Assembly: GCF_000419685.1 (NCBI RefSeq)
Contig: NZ_ATTM01000007.1
Coordinates: 145,346-197,865 of the forward strand
Direction of reading: 5' to 3'
Length of the DNA: 52,520 nucleotides
Origin: Flavobacterium antarcticum DSM 19726
GTDB lineage: Bacteria > Bacteroidota > Bacteroidia > Flavobacteriales > Flavobacteriaceae
Shown here: positions 1 through 8,326 of the stretch, piece by piece
How positions within the stretch are numbered: position 1 is the first letter of the stretch
Layout of the letters: every line of letters starts with the position of its first letter
Notes under the pieces: generated by a model
Databases searched by the model: none
Seen by the model: the letters and a program-made list of their open reading frames with translations, nothing else
Told to the model about the DNA's origin: nothing
Program-made: the position numbers and the translations under genes

Positions 1-96
1 CCTGCCAAATTGAAACAGAAAAGTTGTTGAAATTACAAAAAAATTTCTAAACCTTAATATTTAACCAACAGTAATTAACACTAAATTTTAAACAAC

Positions 97-123
97 AAAA
101 AAAACTCTCACATTGGAGAGTTT
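97..123 (-). terminator. Intrinsic terminator of the DUF177-rpmF unit
   Basis: An 8-bp perfect stem (AAACTCTC at 102-109, GAGAGTTT at 116-123) has a 6-nt loop. Read on the minus strand it is followed by a run of eight T (the A run at 97-104). It lies 23 bp past the rpmF stop codon. Confidence 0.8.
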
Positions 124-145
124 AGATTTTGCCTGCAAATGGGTA

Positions 146-340
146 TTATGCAAGTGCAACAGACTTGTCAATAACAACTTGTCCTCTGTAGTACATTTTA
201 CCTTCGTGCCAGTAAGCTCTGTGGTATAAATGCGCTTCTCCAGTGATTGGACATGTCGCAATTTGAGCTACTGTAGCTTTATAATGCGTTCTTCTCTTAT
301 CTCTTCTTGTTTTCGAGATTTTTCTTTTAGGATGTGCCAT
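146..340 (-). CDS. rpmF: 50S ribosomal protein L32
   Basis: A 64-residue basic protein with the classic L32 start [17 protein letters not shown] and the later CPITGEAH segment. It is a structural protein of the large ribosomal subunit. Only one cysteine is present, so this is the zinc-free (C-minus) version without the four-cysteine ribbon. It lies 9 bp downstream of a DUF177 gene, the widespread yceD-rpmF pairing, and both probably come from the promoter at 937-965. A strong terminator follows. The family assignment is secure. Confidence 0.97.
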   Translation of the reverse strand: MAHPKRKISKTRRDKRRTHYKATVAQIATCPITGEAHLYHRAYWHEGKMYYRGQVVIDKSVALA

Positions 341-349
341 TTTACTATA

Positions 350-892
350 TTATTTATCCGTTAATAGTTGTTTTAATTTGTCCCAACGTGGGTCTATTTC
401 ATTTTCTTCTTCAACTTCTTCTTTTACTTCTGAAACTTTCAACTCGTTCAGCTTGTCTAAAGCGTCAGATTTTAAAGTTCCGTCCTTTACTCCAGGATGC
501 ACGCGTCTTAATGGAACCGACAATACAATCATTTCATAAATATACTGTGAAGTATCTATTTGATGTTCGCCATGAGGCAAAATCAACAATTCTTCGTTCT
601 CATTATTAAACTCATCACCAAATTGAACTACGACTTTCAAATTTCCTTTGATGGGTAAGTCAAACATTTCGCCTGTTAAATCACAAGGAACATTTACAGT
701 TCCTTTATGCTTAAAATGCAATTCCAGCATCAAACTTTTCTTTTCAAGAACTAATTCAACCTTAACATCAGCACTTTCAAACTCGTCGTATTCAAAGTGA
801 TCAAAGAACGTTTTATTAATTTGATACTCAAACTGGTGTTTTCCTAATTTTAATCCCACAAAAGGAATTAAATATTCATTTAACTTTTTCAT
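350..892 (-). CDS. DUF177 (YceD-family) protein
   Basis: A 180-residue acidic soluble protein with the DUF177/YceD core: a central beta-rich part containing PCDLTGEMFDLPIKG, and a charged Glu-rich C-terminus ending in DPRWDKLKQLL. DUF177 genes sit directly before rpmF in many bacteria. In plants and E. coli the family has been tied to 23S rRNA accumulation or processing, so a role in large-subunit assembly is likely. Here the order is DUF177 then rpmF with a 9-bp gap, in one operon. The molecular activity is not visible in the sequence. Confidence 0.9.
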   Translation of the reverse strand: MKKLNEYLIPFVGLKLGKHQFEYQINKTFFDHFEYDEFESADVKVELVLEKKSLMLELHFKHKGTVNVPCDLTGEMFDLPIKGNLKVVVQFGDEFNNENEELLILPHGEHQIDTSQYIYEMIVLSVPLRRVHPGVKDGTLKSDALDKLNELKVSEVKEEVEEENEIDPRWDKLKQLLTDK

Positions 893-936
893 CGTAACAA
901 CAATTTGTCCTTTTCCAGAATCCTAGAATCGGAGTG

Positions 937-965
937 CAAAGATATAAATTTATCGCAAATTCAAA
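937..965 (-). promoter_or_regulatory. Bacteroidetes-type promoter for DUF177-rpmF
   Basis: On the minus strand TTTTG (TTG at 964-962) is followed after 17 bp by TATCTTTG (944-937), matching the sigma-A consensus TTG-N17-23-TAnnTTTG. Transcription would start near 930, about 38 nt before the start codon. Confidence 0.7.
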
Positions 966-987
966 AGGGTTATAAACATTTTTTTGT

Positions 988-2034
988 TTATAAGTGTTTT
1001 TCCTTCGTTTTCAGTGGTCTTTTACTAATTTCAGCGTACTCATTTCGGGATTTGTATACGTCAATTGCCAGATAAACAGCTTCTTTAAACGAATTATAAT
1101 TCGCCAAATCTTTTCCGGCGATATCATAAGCCGTTCCATGATCGGGTGAAGTTCTGATTTTATTTAAACCTGCCGTGTAATTTACGCCATTTCCGAACGA
1201 CAACGTCTTGAACGGAATCAATCCTTGGTCGTGATAAGTGGCAATTACCGCATCGAATTTTTCATATTGATTATTGCCAAAAAAACCATCCGCAGGATAC
1301 GGTCCAAAAACCATAATTCCTTCTTCGAACATTTTTTTAATAACCGGTCGAATTAATTTGTCGTCTTCTGAACCTATCACGCCGCCGTCTCCAGCATGCG
1401 GATTTAATCCTAAAACTGCAATTCTCGGTTTGTGAATGCTGAAATCTTGTGTCAAACATTCGTCAATCGTTTGGATTTTTTTTCGAATTAGAGCTTCTGT
1501 TAAATGAGTCGCAATTTCGTTTACCGGAATATGGTCCGTCAGTAATCCGACACGAAGCGAACCGCTTACCATTAACATCAATGCATTTCCTTCTAATTCT
1601 TGGTCTAAATAATCCGTATGTCCGGGAAATTTAAAATCTTCCGATTGAATGTTGTATTTATTTATGGGTGCTGTAACTAAAACATCAATTAAATCGTCTT
1701 TCAAGGCTTGTGTTGCCGCTGTAAATGATTTTATGGCATACTCGCCTACTATTTCGTTGTTTACACCGTATTCTAATTGTATTGGCTCCCGCCAAAGATT
1801 CAAAACGTTTATTTTTCCAATAACGATTTGGTCTAGTTTGTCAATTCCATGTAAAGGTGCGGTCGACTCAAAACTCTTACGCAAAAAGGAAAGTGTTTTT
1901 ACATTTGCAAAAATAACAGGCGTACACATTTCAAGCATTCGAGCGTCTTCAAATGTTTTTAAAACTATTTCGCTTCCAATACCGTTTAGATCTCCAATTG
2001 AAATTCCAACGATTATATTTTCTGCTTTTTTCAT
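988..2034 (-). CDS. pdxA: 4-hydroxythreonine-4-phosphate dehydrogenase
   Basis: A 348-residue cytoplasmic enzyme of DXP-dependent pyridoxal phosphate synthesis. It oxidises 4-phosphohydroxy-L-threonine with NAD; the product condenses with DXP through PdxJ. The N-terminus (VGISIGDLNGIGSEIVLK), the metal-site segments FPGHTDYL and ATYHDQGLIPFK, and the glycine-rich HAGDGGVIG segment are all typical, and the length matches. It is divergent from ribE across a 60-bp gap, so two cofactor genes (B6 and B2) share one regulatory region. The DUF177-rpmF unit downstream has its own promoter. Confidence 0.95.
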   Translation of the reverse strand: MKKAENIIVGISIGDLNGIGSEIVLKTFEDARMLEMCTPVIFANVKTLSFLRKSFESTAPLHGIDKLDQIVIGKINVLNLWREPIQLEYGVNNEIVGEYAIKSFTAATQALKDDLIDVLVTAPINKYNIQSEDFKFPGHTDYLDQELEGNALMLMVSGSLRVGLLTDHIPVNEIATHLTEALIRKKIQTIDECLTQDFSIHKPRIAVLGLNPHAGDGGVIGSEDDKLIRPVIKKMFEEGIMVFGPYPADGFFGNNQYEKFDAVIATYHDQGLIPFKTLSFGNGVNYTAGLNKIRTSPDHGTAYDIAGKDLANYNSFKEAVYLAIDVYKSRNEYAEISKRPLKTKEKHL

Positions 2035-2055
2035 TTACTTCAAGTTATTTATTGC

Positions 2056-2063
2056 TAATTTTG
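2056..2063 (+). promoter_or_regulatory. Candidate -7 element of ribE
   Basis: TAATTTTG matches TAnnTTTG, 31 bp before the ribE start. No good TTG lies at the expected upstream distance, so this is a partial match only. Confidence 0.4.
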
Positions 2064-2069
2064 AGGTTA

Positions 2070-2077
2070 CAAATTTA
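2070..2077 (-). promoter_or_regulatory. Candidate -7 element of pdxA
   Basis: Minus-strand TAAATTTG matches TAnnTTTG. A TTTG overlapping the ribE start codon lies 14 bp upstream, slightly closer than consensus. It lies 7 bp from the ribE -7 candidate, so the divergent promoters would interfere physically. Confidence 0.35.
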
Positions 2078-2094
2078 GTAAAATAAAACCACAA

Positions 2095-2685
2095 ATGTTT
2101 ACCGGAATTATAGAATCCCTTGGAACAGTAAAAGAAGTTCGACAAGATCAAGACAACCTTCACTTGACCATTTCTTCCACCATTACTCCTGAATTAAAAA
2201 TCGACCAAAGTGTAGCTCATAACGGCGTTTGCTTAACCGTCGTGGCGATTGACAGCGACTCCTATACGGTTACTGCGATTCGTGAAACGATCGAAAAAAC
2301 AAATCTTGGCGATTGGAAAATTGGTGATTCTGTCAATTTAGAACGCGCGATGAAATTAGGCGACCGACTTGACGGACATATTGTACAAGGTCACGTTGAC
2401 CAAATTGGTTTTTGCGTAAGCGTAGAAAATGCGAACGGAAGTTGGTATTATACGTTTGAATACGATGAAAATTTAAATAATTTGACTATTGAAAAAGGTT
2501 CGATTACCGTAAATGGCGTGAGTTTGACTGTTGTCAATTCAAAGCAAAATCAATTTAGTGTGGCGATAATTCCTTATACTTACGAACATACCAATTTCAA
2601 GAATTTTGAAGTCGGAACGAAGATTAATTTGGAATTTGATGTAATTGGAAAATATGTTTCGAGGTTGCATGGTTTGAGAAAATAA
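2095..2685 (+). CDS. ribE: Riboflavin synthase, alpha subunit
   Basis: A 196-residue protein starting with the invariant MFTGIIESLGTV. It is built of two similar lumazine-binding beta-barrels: residues 1 to about 95 with VAHNGVCLTVV, and about 98 to 190 with GSITVNGVSLTVV. Each half has the DGHIVQGHVD-type or NLEFDVIGKY-type edge. It dismutates two 6,7-dimethyl-8-ribityllumazine molecules into riboflavin, acting as a trimer in the cytoplasm. It is divergent from pdxA. The only other flavin gene in the window is ribF at about 17.5 kb. Confidence 0.96.
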   Translation: MFTGIIESLGTVKEVRQDQDNLHLTISSTITPELKIDQSVAHNGVCLTVVAIDSDSYTVTAIRETIEKTNLGDWKIGDSVNLERAMKLGDRLDGHIVQGHVDQIGFCVSVENANGSWYYTFEYDENLNNLTIEKGSITVNGVSLTVVNSKQNQFSVAIIPYTYEHTNFKNFEVGTKINLEFDVIGKYVSRLHGLRK

Positions 2686-2765
2686 AACACCTCCCAAAAA
2701 AAATTTAAATAAAGTAATTCACATCCTAAAAAGAAGTATTTTTACGAAAAATAAGTGTCAATACC

Positions 2766-3782
2766 ATGAAAGAAAAAACAAGTTCAGAGAAAGAATCAAA
2801 GTTAAAAGCCTTACAGTTAACGCTTGACAAACTTGACAAAACCTACGGGAAAGGAACGGTGATGAAAATGGGCGACAAAGCCATTGAGGAAGTAGAAACT
2901 ATTTCGTCAGGGTCTTTGGGAATCGATTTAGCATTAGGAGTGGGTGGTTATCCAAAAGGAAGAATCATCGAAATATACGGACCAGAATCTTCTGGAAAAA
3001 CAACTTTGACGCTTCACGCTATTGCTGAAGCTCAAAAAGCAGGTGGAATTGCAGCATTTATCGATGCGGAACACGCTTTTGATAGAAATTATGCTGAAAA
3101 ATTAGGCGTTGATATTGAAAACCTAATCATTTCACAACCGGATAATGGAGAACAAGCGTTGGAAATTGCAGAAAACTTGATTCGTTCAGGAGCGATTGAC
3201 ATTGTAGTTATTGACTCGGTTGCTGCATTGACACCAAAAAGTGAAATTGAAGGTGAAATGGGAGATTCTAAAATGGGTCTTCACGCAAGATTAATGTCGC
3301 AAGCTTTGAGAAAATTGACAGGAACAATTAGCAAAACAAATTGTACTGTTTTCTTCATCAATCAGTTGAGAGAGAAAATTGGAGTGATGTTTGGAAATCC
3401 TGAAACTACTACGGGAGGAAATGCATTGAAGTTTTACGCTTCGATTCGTCTAGACATTCGTCGTTCTTCGCAAATTAAAGATGGTGATAACGTTATTGGA
3501 AACAGAACCAAAGTAAAAGTGGTTAAAAATAAAGTGGCTCCACCATTTAAAGTAGCGGAATTTGACATCATGTATGGCGAAGGAGTTTCTAAAACCGGTG
3601 AGATTCTTGATTTAGCGGTTGAATTTGAAATCGTTAAAAAAGCAGGTTCATGGTTCAGTTACGGTGAAACAAAATTAGGGCAAGGCCGTGATGCTGTAAA
3701 AGCGTTAATTAAAGACAATCCTGAATTGGCAGACGAACTTGAGGTTAAAATCAAGGATAGAATCAAGGAAAACAATAAGTAA
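2766..3782 (+). CDS. recA: Recombinase RecA
   Basis: A 338-residue strand-exchange ATPase for homologous recombination and SOS-type repair. Visible are the Walker A motif GPESSGKTT (about residue 70), the Walker B-like [10 protein letters not shown], the L2 DNA-binding region with [28 protein letters not shown] split over two blocks, and an acidic/basic C-terminal tail. The length is normal, with no intein or break. It is a single gene closed by a strong terminator. I see no LexA-type palindrome upstream. Confidence 0.98.
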   Translation: MKEKTSSEKESKLKALQLTLDKLDKTYGKGTVMKMGDKAIEEVETISSGSLGIDLALGVGGYPKGRIIEIYGPESSGKTTLTLHAIAEAQKAGGIAAFIDAEHAFDRNYAEKLGVDIENLIISQPDNGEQALEIAENLIRSGAIDIVVIDSVAALTPKSEIEGEMGDSKMGLHARLMSQALRKLTGTISKTNCTVFFINQLREKIGVMFGNPETTTGGNALKFYASIRLDIRRSSQIKDGDNVIGNRTKVKVVKNKVAPPFKVAEFDIMYGEGVSKTGEILDLAVEFEIVKKAGSWFSYGETKLGQGRDAVKALIKDNPELADELEVKIKDRIKENNK

Positions 3783-3808
3783 TTTCGCAACAGCGAGAAC
3801 TATTTCTT

Positions 3809-3850
3809 AAAAAAGACTGCTTCAATAATTTTGAAGCGGTCTTTTTTGTT
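3809..3850. terminator. Terminator after recA
   Basis: A long stem (AAAAAAGACTGCTTCAA against its complement, with one G-T pair) and a 4-5-nt loop is followed by TTTTTT. The A-rich left arm would let it work in both directions. Confidence 0.85.
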
Positions 3851-3909
3851 TTTAAACGCAACCCATCCCCATTTTACTCATCTTACCACTAAATCAATAT
3901 ATTTTAAAA

Positions 3910-4323
3910 ATGAAAAAATTAGCACTTTTACTTTTTGTATCTTTCATTGGAATTTCATGCTCAACAGACGACAACCTCAATGATTTCTATTACGACATTT
4001 TACCGGTCGAAAGTTATGAATTGCCTGCAATATTGGAATACCGCCAAGTATACACCTTTAAACTAACTTACAAAAGACCAACTGACTGCTATACAAATCC
4101 ATCTTTGTATTTTGAAAGAAATGGAAAAACGAGAACCGTTGCAATTCAGTCTTTGGTAGCCAATAGAACAGATTGCGTAGCGGTTCCTGATGAACTTGCA
4201 AAAGAATTAAAATTTCAATTTGAAGTGACAAGTACTACTCCTTATGTATTCAAATTTTACAAAGGAAAAGATGCAAACGGAATGGAAATCTACGAAGAAG
4301 TAACCGTTCCTGTTAATAATTAA
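3910..4323 (+). CDS. Small lipoprotein of unknown function
   Basis: A 137-residue protein with a type II signal peptide: MKKLALLLFVSFIGISC, lipobox ISC with Cys17. The mature part begins STDDNLND, the acidic stretch after the lipid-modified Cys that favours export to the cell surface in Bacteroidetes. The rest is predicted beta-rich with two cysteines (about 60 and 88) that could form a disulfide. I recognise no family. The stop codon is 14 bp before the sigma-factor gene, so it is probably the first gene of the sigma/anti-sigma unit and could be its sensor or its target. Confidence 0.8.
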   Translation: MKKLALLLFVSFIGISCSTDDNLNDFYYDILPVESYELPAILEYRQVYTFKLTYKRPTDCYTNPSLYFERNGKTRTVAIQSLVANRTDCVAVPDELAKELKFQFEVTSTTPYVFKFYKGKDANGMEIYEEVTVPVNN

Positions 4324-4337
4324 AAAACTAAAAACCT

Positions 4338-4886
4338 GTGGGTTTAGACCAACTCATCAATGCTTGTAAAAATAACGACGCCAAAGCTCAGGAACAAATA
4401 TATCATTTATTTGCTCCAAAGTTTTTTGGCGTCTGCTTGAAGTATTCGGCTAATTATGCCGAAGCGGAAGACAACTTGCAGGATGGTTTTATAATTATAT
4501 TTCAAAAAATAGAACAATTTCAGTTCAAAGGTTCGTTTGAAGGTTGGGCAAAACGGATCATGATTAATAATGCTTTGCAAAAATACCGAACGCAAGTTCG
4601 CTTTTTAGAAGTGGTATCAGACAACATTGCAGAAGACGAAATTCCTGAACTTGATGATGAAAGCGTTTCTTTAGACTATTTAATGCAAATTATCCAAGAG
4701 TTACCGGACCGTTACCGAATGGTTTTCAACTTGTACGTACTTGATGGTTATTCGCACAAGGAAGTTGCAGAAATGCTTAATATTACTACTGGAACAACCA
4801 AATCAAATTTGGCTCGAGCCCGAATGATTCTGAAAGAAAAAATTGACCTGCATACCGGAAAAAACACAATCCCTTCGACAAAATGA
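4338..4886 (+). CDS. ECF RNA polymerase sigma factor
   Basis: A 182-residue sigma-70 family protein of the extracytoplasmic function group. Region 2 spans about residues 22-88 (AEDNLQDGFIIIFQKIEQF, then SFEGWAKRIMINNAL for -10 binding and melting). Region 4 spans about 115-165 (LPDRYRMVFNLYVLDGYSHKEVAEML, a helix-turn-helix). Regions 1 and 3 are absent, as expected. The start is a GTG; no ATG is available before region 2. Its last codon overlaps the next gene by ATGA (4883-4886), so translation of the two is probably coupled. It likely recruits polymerase to envelope-response promoters. Confidence 0.93.
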   Translation: MGLDQLINACKNNDAKAQEQIYHLFAPKFFGVCLKYSANYAEAEDNLQDGFIIIFQKIEQFQFKGSFEGWAKRIMINNALQKYRTQVRFLEVVSDNIAEDEIPELDDESVSLDYLMQIIQELPDRYRMVFNLYVLDGYSHKEVAEMLNITTGTTKSNLARARMILKEKIDLHTGKNTIPSTK

Positions 4887-6358
4887 ACGAGAAAAAAAAC
4901 ATAGACCGCTTATTTCAAGAACGTTTCAAGGATTTTGAATCCGTTCCAAATGACAAAATTTGGAACAACATTCACAAAGCTTTACACGAAAAGAAAAAGA
5001 AACGAATTATTCCACTTTGGTGGAAACTTTCGGGAATTGCCACGGGATTTATACTTGCGTTTTTAGCTTTCAATTCGATGAAAACGAGTTTAATTGATGA
5101 ACCAGCAGTTGTAATCGCCCCAACAGAATTTGAAAATTTAGACGAAAATAATTCCAATAATGCTGTTGTAAATGAAACTAGAGTTGAAGTAGAAAAAAGT
5201 TCTTCAGTTGTAAAAGATGAAAATAACAGCAAGTCTAACGTTGTTATTTCAAATCGGAATTCACAAAGTAGAAGTAGTGTTGGGTACGCGCTTTCAACGA
5301 AAAAATACAAAAAAGAAATTGTTCAAAATACCACTGTTGCAAATAATCAGAGTTTAGCTCGAAATCAGAGTTTAGCTAAAAGCGAACTGGTTTCACAGGA
5401 AACTATGGTATTAAACGGTTCTTCTGAAAAGTCGGATCAAAAAAATGAATTAAATTCAAAAGTAGATAATTCAACTACCGGAAAAGTTGTTGCGTCAAAT
5501 GGATTCAAATCTACTGCAACAAATCTGAATAAAAATAGTCTTTCATCACAAAAGGATTCCACTCAAATAGTGCTTGCAACTGAACCCAATCCGTTAGAAG
5601 AAATTTTCAAAAAGAAAAATGAAAAAGAAAATGCGGTTGCTTCTTCGAAATTAAACCGTTGGCAAGTCAGCACAAATTTAGCTCCCGTTTACTTAAACTC
5701 GGCTTCAAATGGTTCGCCAATTGAAAGTCAATTTGCGGAAAATAGTAAAACGTACGAAAATAATTTAAGCGTTGGCGTTGGCGTCCAATATGCCTTAAAT
5801 AAAAAATTAGCGTTTCGAACTGGTGTAAATAAAGTTACTTTAGGCTATGCAACTAATGACATTGTGTTTTTTGGAGGACTAAATGCATCTGGATTTGGCA
5901 CGCTAAGTGCTGACAATGCAACCGCAAATATTTCAGTACTTAGTGCAAATAATACGGCAGGTTTACGTCCTTATGACGAAAATTTAGAGAATTTAGAACG
6001 TGGTGTTTTGAATCAAACCATGGGTTATTATGAAGTCCCTTTAGAATTATCGTATGCCGTTTTAGATAGAAAATTTGGCATACAAGTCATTGGCGGTTTG
6101 AGTACTTTGTTTTTAAATGAAAACTCCGTTTCGGTAGCCTCTTCAAAAACTACAATGAGTTTAGGGAAAGCTACCAATTTGAGTGACATTCACTTTAGCA
6201 GTAATATTGGATTGGGTTTTAAATACGAATTTCTGAAAAATTTTGAGGCGCATTTTGAACCTACACTCAAGTATCAGTTCAATACTTTTAGTCGTGCTTC
6301 TGGAAATTTCAAGCCGTATTTTATTGGTTTATATACCGGAATTAATTTTAAATTTTAA
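4883..6358 (+). CDS. Putative anti-sigma factor with C-terminal barrel-like domain
   Basis: A 491-residue protein in three parts. Residues 1-42 are charged and cytoplasmic (MNEKKNIDRLFQERFKDFE, then IWNNIHKAL), as in Bacteroidetes anti-sigma-type proteins. Residues about 43-65 form one membrane helix (PLWWKLSGIATGFILAFLAF). Residues 70-250 are a Ser/Asn/Lys-rich low-complexity linker with a short tandem repeat (NQSLARNQSLAK). Residues about 257-491 alternate like outer-membrane beta-strands and end in INFKF with a C-terminal Phe. The gene overlaps the sigma factor by 4 bp. I infer that it holds the sigma factor through the N-terminus; the barrel-like end may sense the envelope. No enzyme motif is visible. 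Confidence 0.75.
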   Translation: MNEKKNIDRLFQERFKDFESVPNDKIWNNIHKALHEKKKKRIIPLWWKLSGIATGFILAFLAFNSMKTSLIDEPAVVIAPTEFENLDENNSNNAVVNETRVEVEKSSSVVKDENNSKSNVVISNRNSQSRSSVGYALSTKKYKKEIVQNTTVANNQSLARNQSLAKSELVSQETMVLNGSSEKSDQKNELNSKVDNSTTGKVVASNGFKSTATNLNKNSLSSQKDSTQIVLATEPNPLEEIFKKKNEKENAVASSKLNRWQVSTNLAPVYLNSASNGSPIESQFAENSKTYENNLSVGVGVQYALNKKLAFRTGVNKVTLGYATNDIVFFGGLNASGFGTLSADNATANISVLSANNTAGLRPYDENLENLERGVLNQTMGYYEVPLELSYAVLDRKFGIQVIGGLSTLFLNENSVSVASSKTTMSLGKATNLSDIHFSSNIGLGFKYEFLKNFEAHFEPTLKYQFNTFSRASGNFKPYFIGLYTGINFKF

Positions 6359-6364
6359 AAAAAA

Positions 6365-7105
6365 TTAAGCGTTAAATTTCAACAACTGATGATAAATCAC
6401 AGTTCTTGTTTCGTCTCTTATTTCCTTTTTATCATTCATTCCTTTGCCTTCGGTTGGAATAGGTTTGTGAATTTTCACGCGCATGATTCCAGGTCCACCA
6501 CTAAAAAAAGTGTAGGAGAATCGTTTTTTATTATCAGCAAATGTCAAAGGCACGATAGCAATTTGATGTTCAATTGCTAAACGAAACGCACCATCTTTAA
6601 ATTCATCTAGAACAATTGTTTCGTCATTTGGAACACCACCTTCGGGAAAAATACAAATACTCAAACCGCTGTTTAATCTTTTCTGAGCTCTTTCAAAAAC
6701 GGCCATTCTGCTTTTAGAATTAGCACGGTCCACTAAAATGCACGTTCTTTTGTAGAAATATCCGAACAAGGGAATTTTTGCCAATTCCACTTTTCCTACA
6801 AAGACAAACGGCTTTTTATTGACAGCCAACATCAACATAATATCGGTCATTGAAGTATGATTCGCGACAAACATATAACTTTTCTGTTTCTCTAATTTTG
6901 TTTCTTTTTCTACGGTATAATAAAAACCCGACGTAAATAAGGTAGATTTTGCCCAAATTCGTGCTAAAACAAAAAAGTACGGATACCATTTTTCTTTTAA
7001 ACTCGCGACAAAAAGCAACGGAAACATTACAATAATGGGAAGTCCCATCATTAGGTAAAACCAAATCCGCCAAATAGTCCAAAAAATGATTTTAAGAAAA
7101 CGCAT
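6365..7105 (-). CDS. 1-acyl-sn-glycerol-3-phosphate acyltransferase-like protein (PlsC family)
   Basis: A 246-residue inner-membrane protein from the start MRFLKIIFWTIWRIW. It has an N-terminal membrane helix, the catalytic acyltransferase motif NHTSMTD (HX4D) and the glycerol-phosphate-binding FPEGGVPND. Members transfer an acyl chain to lysophosphatidic acid or to related lipids such as ornithine lysolipid; the exact substrate cannot be read. A longer start 51 bp upstream is possible but would add a basic stretch before the first helix. It ends 6 bp from the convergent barrel gene, with no clear terminator between. Confidence 0.88.
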   Translation of the reverse strand: MRFLKIIFWTIWRIWFYLMMGLPIIVMFPLLFVASLKEKWYPYFFVLARIWAKSTLFTSGFYYTVEKETKLEKQKSYMFVANHTSMTDIMLMLAVNKKPFVFVGKVELAKIPLFGYFYKRTCILVDRANSKSRMAVFERAQKRLNSGLSICIFPEGGVPNDETIVLDEFKDGAFRLAIEHQIAIVPLTFADNKKRFSYTFFSGGPGIMRVKIHKPIPTEGKGMNDKKEIRDETRTVIYHQLLKFNA

Positions 7106-7193
7106 TGTCCTGATGATTAATGAAAACTTTAAATACAAAAATTTTAAGTGGCTCAAATGTAAGAATTCAATCTTTACTTTTTACGAAAATCGG

Positions 7194-7201
7194 TACCTTT
7201 G
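7194..7201 (+). promoter_or_regulatory. -7 element of trpS
   Basis: TACCTTTG matches TAnnTTTG and ends 17 bp before the ATG at 7219. It lies inside any longer reading of trpS, which supports the later start. No TTG stands at the expected -33 position. Confidence 0.55.
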
Positions 7202-7218
7202 CTAAAATTAAGTGGATT

Positions 7219-8196
7219 ATGGCAAAAATTTTAACCGGGGTTCAAAGTACAGGAACGCCTCATTTAGGAAATCTTTTAGGTGCGATCATTCCTGCAATCG
7301 AATTATCGAACAAACCTGAGAACGAAACTTTTCTTTTTATTGCTGATTTACATTCCATCACGCAAATAAAAGAGGGACAAATATTAAGAGAAAACACATA
7401 CAGTACTGCAGCAACTTGGCTTGCCTGTGGTGTTGATATTAATAAAGTAACTTTTTACCGTCAATCGGATGTTCCGCAAACGGCTGAGTTATCGTGGTAT
7501 TTGTGTTGTTTTTTTCCGTTTCAACGTTTGACATTGGCACACTCTTTTAAAGATAAATCAGACAGATTAAGCGATGTAAACGCAGGATTATTTACCTATC
7601 CAATGCTGATGGCGGCTGATATTTTATTGTATGATGCTGAATTTGTTCCTGTTGGAAAAGACCAATTGCAGCATATTGAAATTACCCGCGATGTGGCTTC
7701 TCGTTTCAACAATCAAATGGGCGAAACTTTTGTTTTACCTGAATCTTATTTGCAAGAAGACACGAAATATGTTCCCGGAACTAACGGTGGGAAAATGAGT
7801 AAGTCAGCGAATAATATCATCAACATTTTCTTGGATGATAAAAAATTGCGCAAACAAGTAATGTCTATTGAAACCGACAGCACGCCTTTGGAAGAACCTA
7901 AAAACACGGAAACATGTAAGGTGTTTGCGATCTATAGATTATTGGCAACTGAAACACAAATCGCAGAATTAACGGAGAAATACAAGAATGTAAATAAAGA
8001 TTTTGGTTGGGGTCATGCAAAACAAGCCTTGTTTGAACTGATTACAGAACGTTTTAAAACCGAACGCGAAAAATACAATTACTACATGTCACATACTTCG
8101 GAAATTGACGAAGCATTGGCTTTAGGTGCAGAAAAAGCAAAGGTTGTAGCAAATGGCGTTTTGAAAAGAGTTCGTGAAAAATTGGGTTACGAATAA
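7219..8196 (+). CDS. trpS: Tryptophanyl-tRNA synthetase
   Basis: A 325-residue class I aminoacyl-tRNA synthetase. The HIGH-type motif is TGTPHLGN near the N-terminus, and the KMSKS loop is intact (GGKMSKSANN, about residue 195). The tryptophan-pocket region AADILLYDAEFVPVGKDQLQH is typical. The ATG at 7219 gives MAKILTGVQ, the normal family start; the frame is open 99 bp further upstream, but that part contains the promoter. The downstream gap holds a very long perfect hairpin. Confidence 0.96.
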   Translation: MAKILTGVQSTGTPHLGNLLGAIIPAIELSNKPENETFLFIADLHSITQIKEGQILRENTYSTAATWLACGVDINKVTFYRQSDVPQTAELSWYLCCFFPFQRLTLAHSFKDKSDRLSDVNAGLFTYPMLMAADILLYDAEFVPVGKDQLQHIEITRDVASRFNNQMGETFVLPESYLQEDTKYVPGTNGGKMSKSANNIINIFLDDKKLRKQVMSIETDSTPLEEPKNTETCKVFAIYRLLATETQIAELTEKYKNVNKDFGWGHAKQALFELITERFKTEREKYNYYMSHTSEIDEALALGAEKAKVVANGVLKRVREKLGYE

Positions 8197-8219
8197 ATGC
8201 ATTTTCATCTATAACACTA

Positions 8220-8269
8220 AGAATGTGGTTATTAAAATTTATTTAAGAAAATTTTAATAACCACATTCT
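8220..8269. repeat. 21-bp perfect inverted repeat after trpS
   Basis: Arms 8220-8240 and 8249-8269 are exact reverse complements around an 8-nt loop. The outer part is GC-containing (AGAATGTGGTTATT) and the inner part is A/T. It is far longer than the other terminators here and has no T run after it. It may act as the trpS terminator or be a small palindromic repeat element. Confidence 0.8.
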
Positions 8270-8326
8270 GTTTAAGCCAAATCTATTGTATAATTTTATG
8301 GAACTTAATGCAAACAAATTCATATT

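Noticed and set aside
4407..4595. 62-codon minus-strand frame inside the sigma-factor gene
   Set aside because: Shadow of region 2 of the sigma factor; no independent support.
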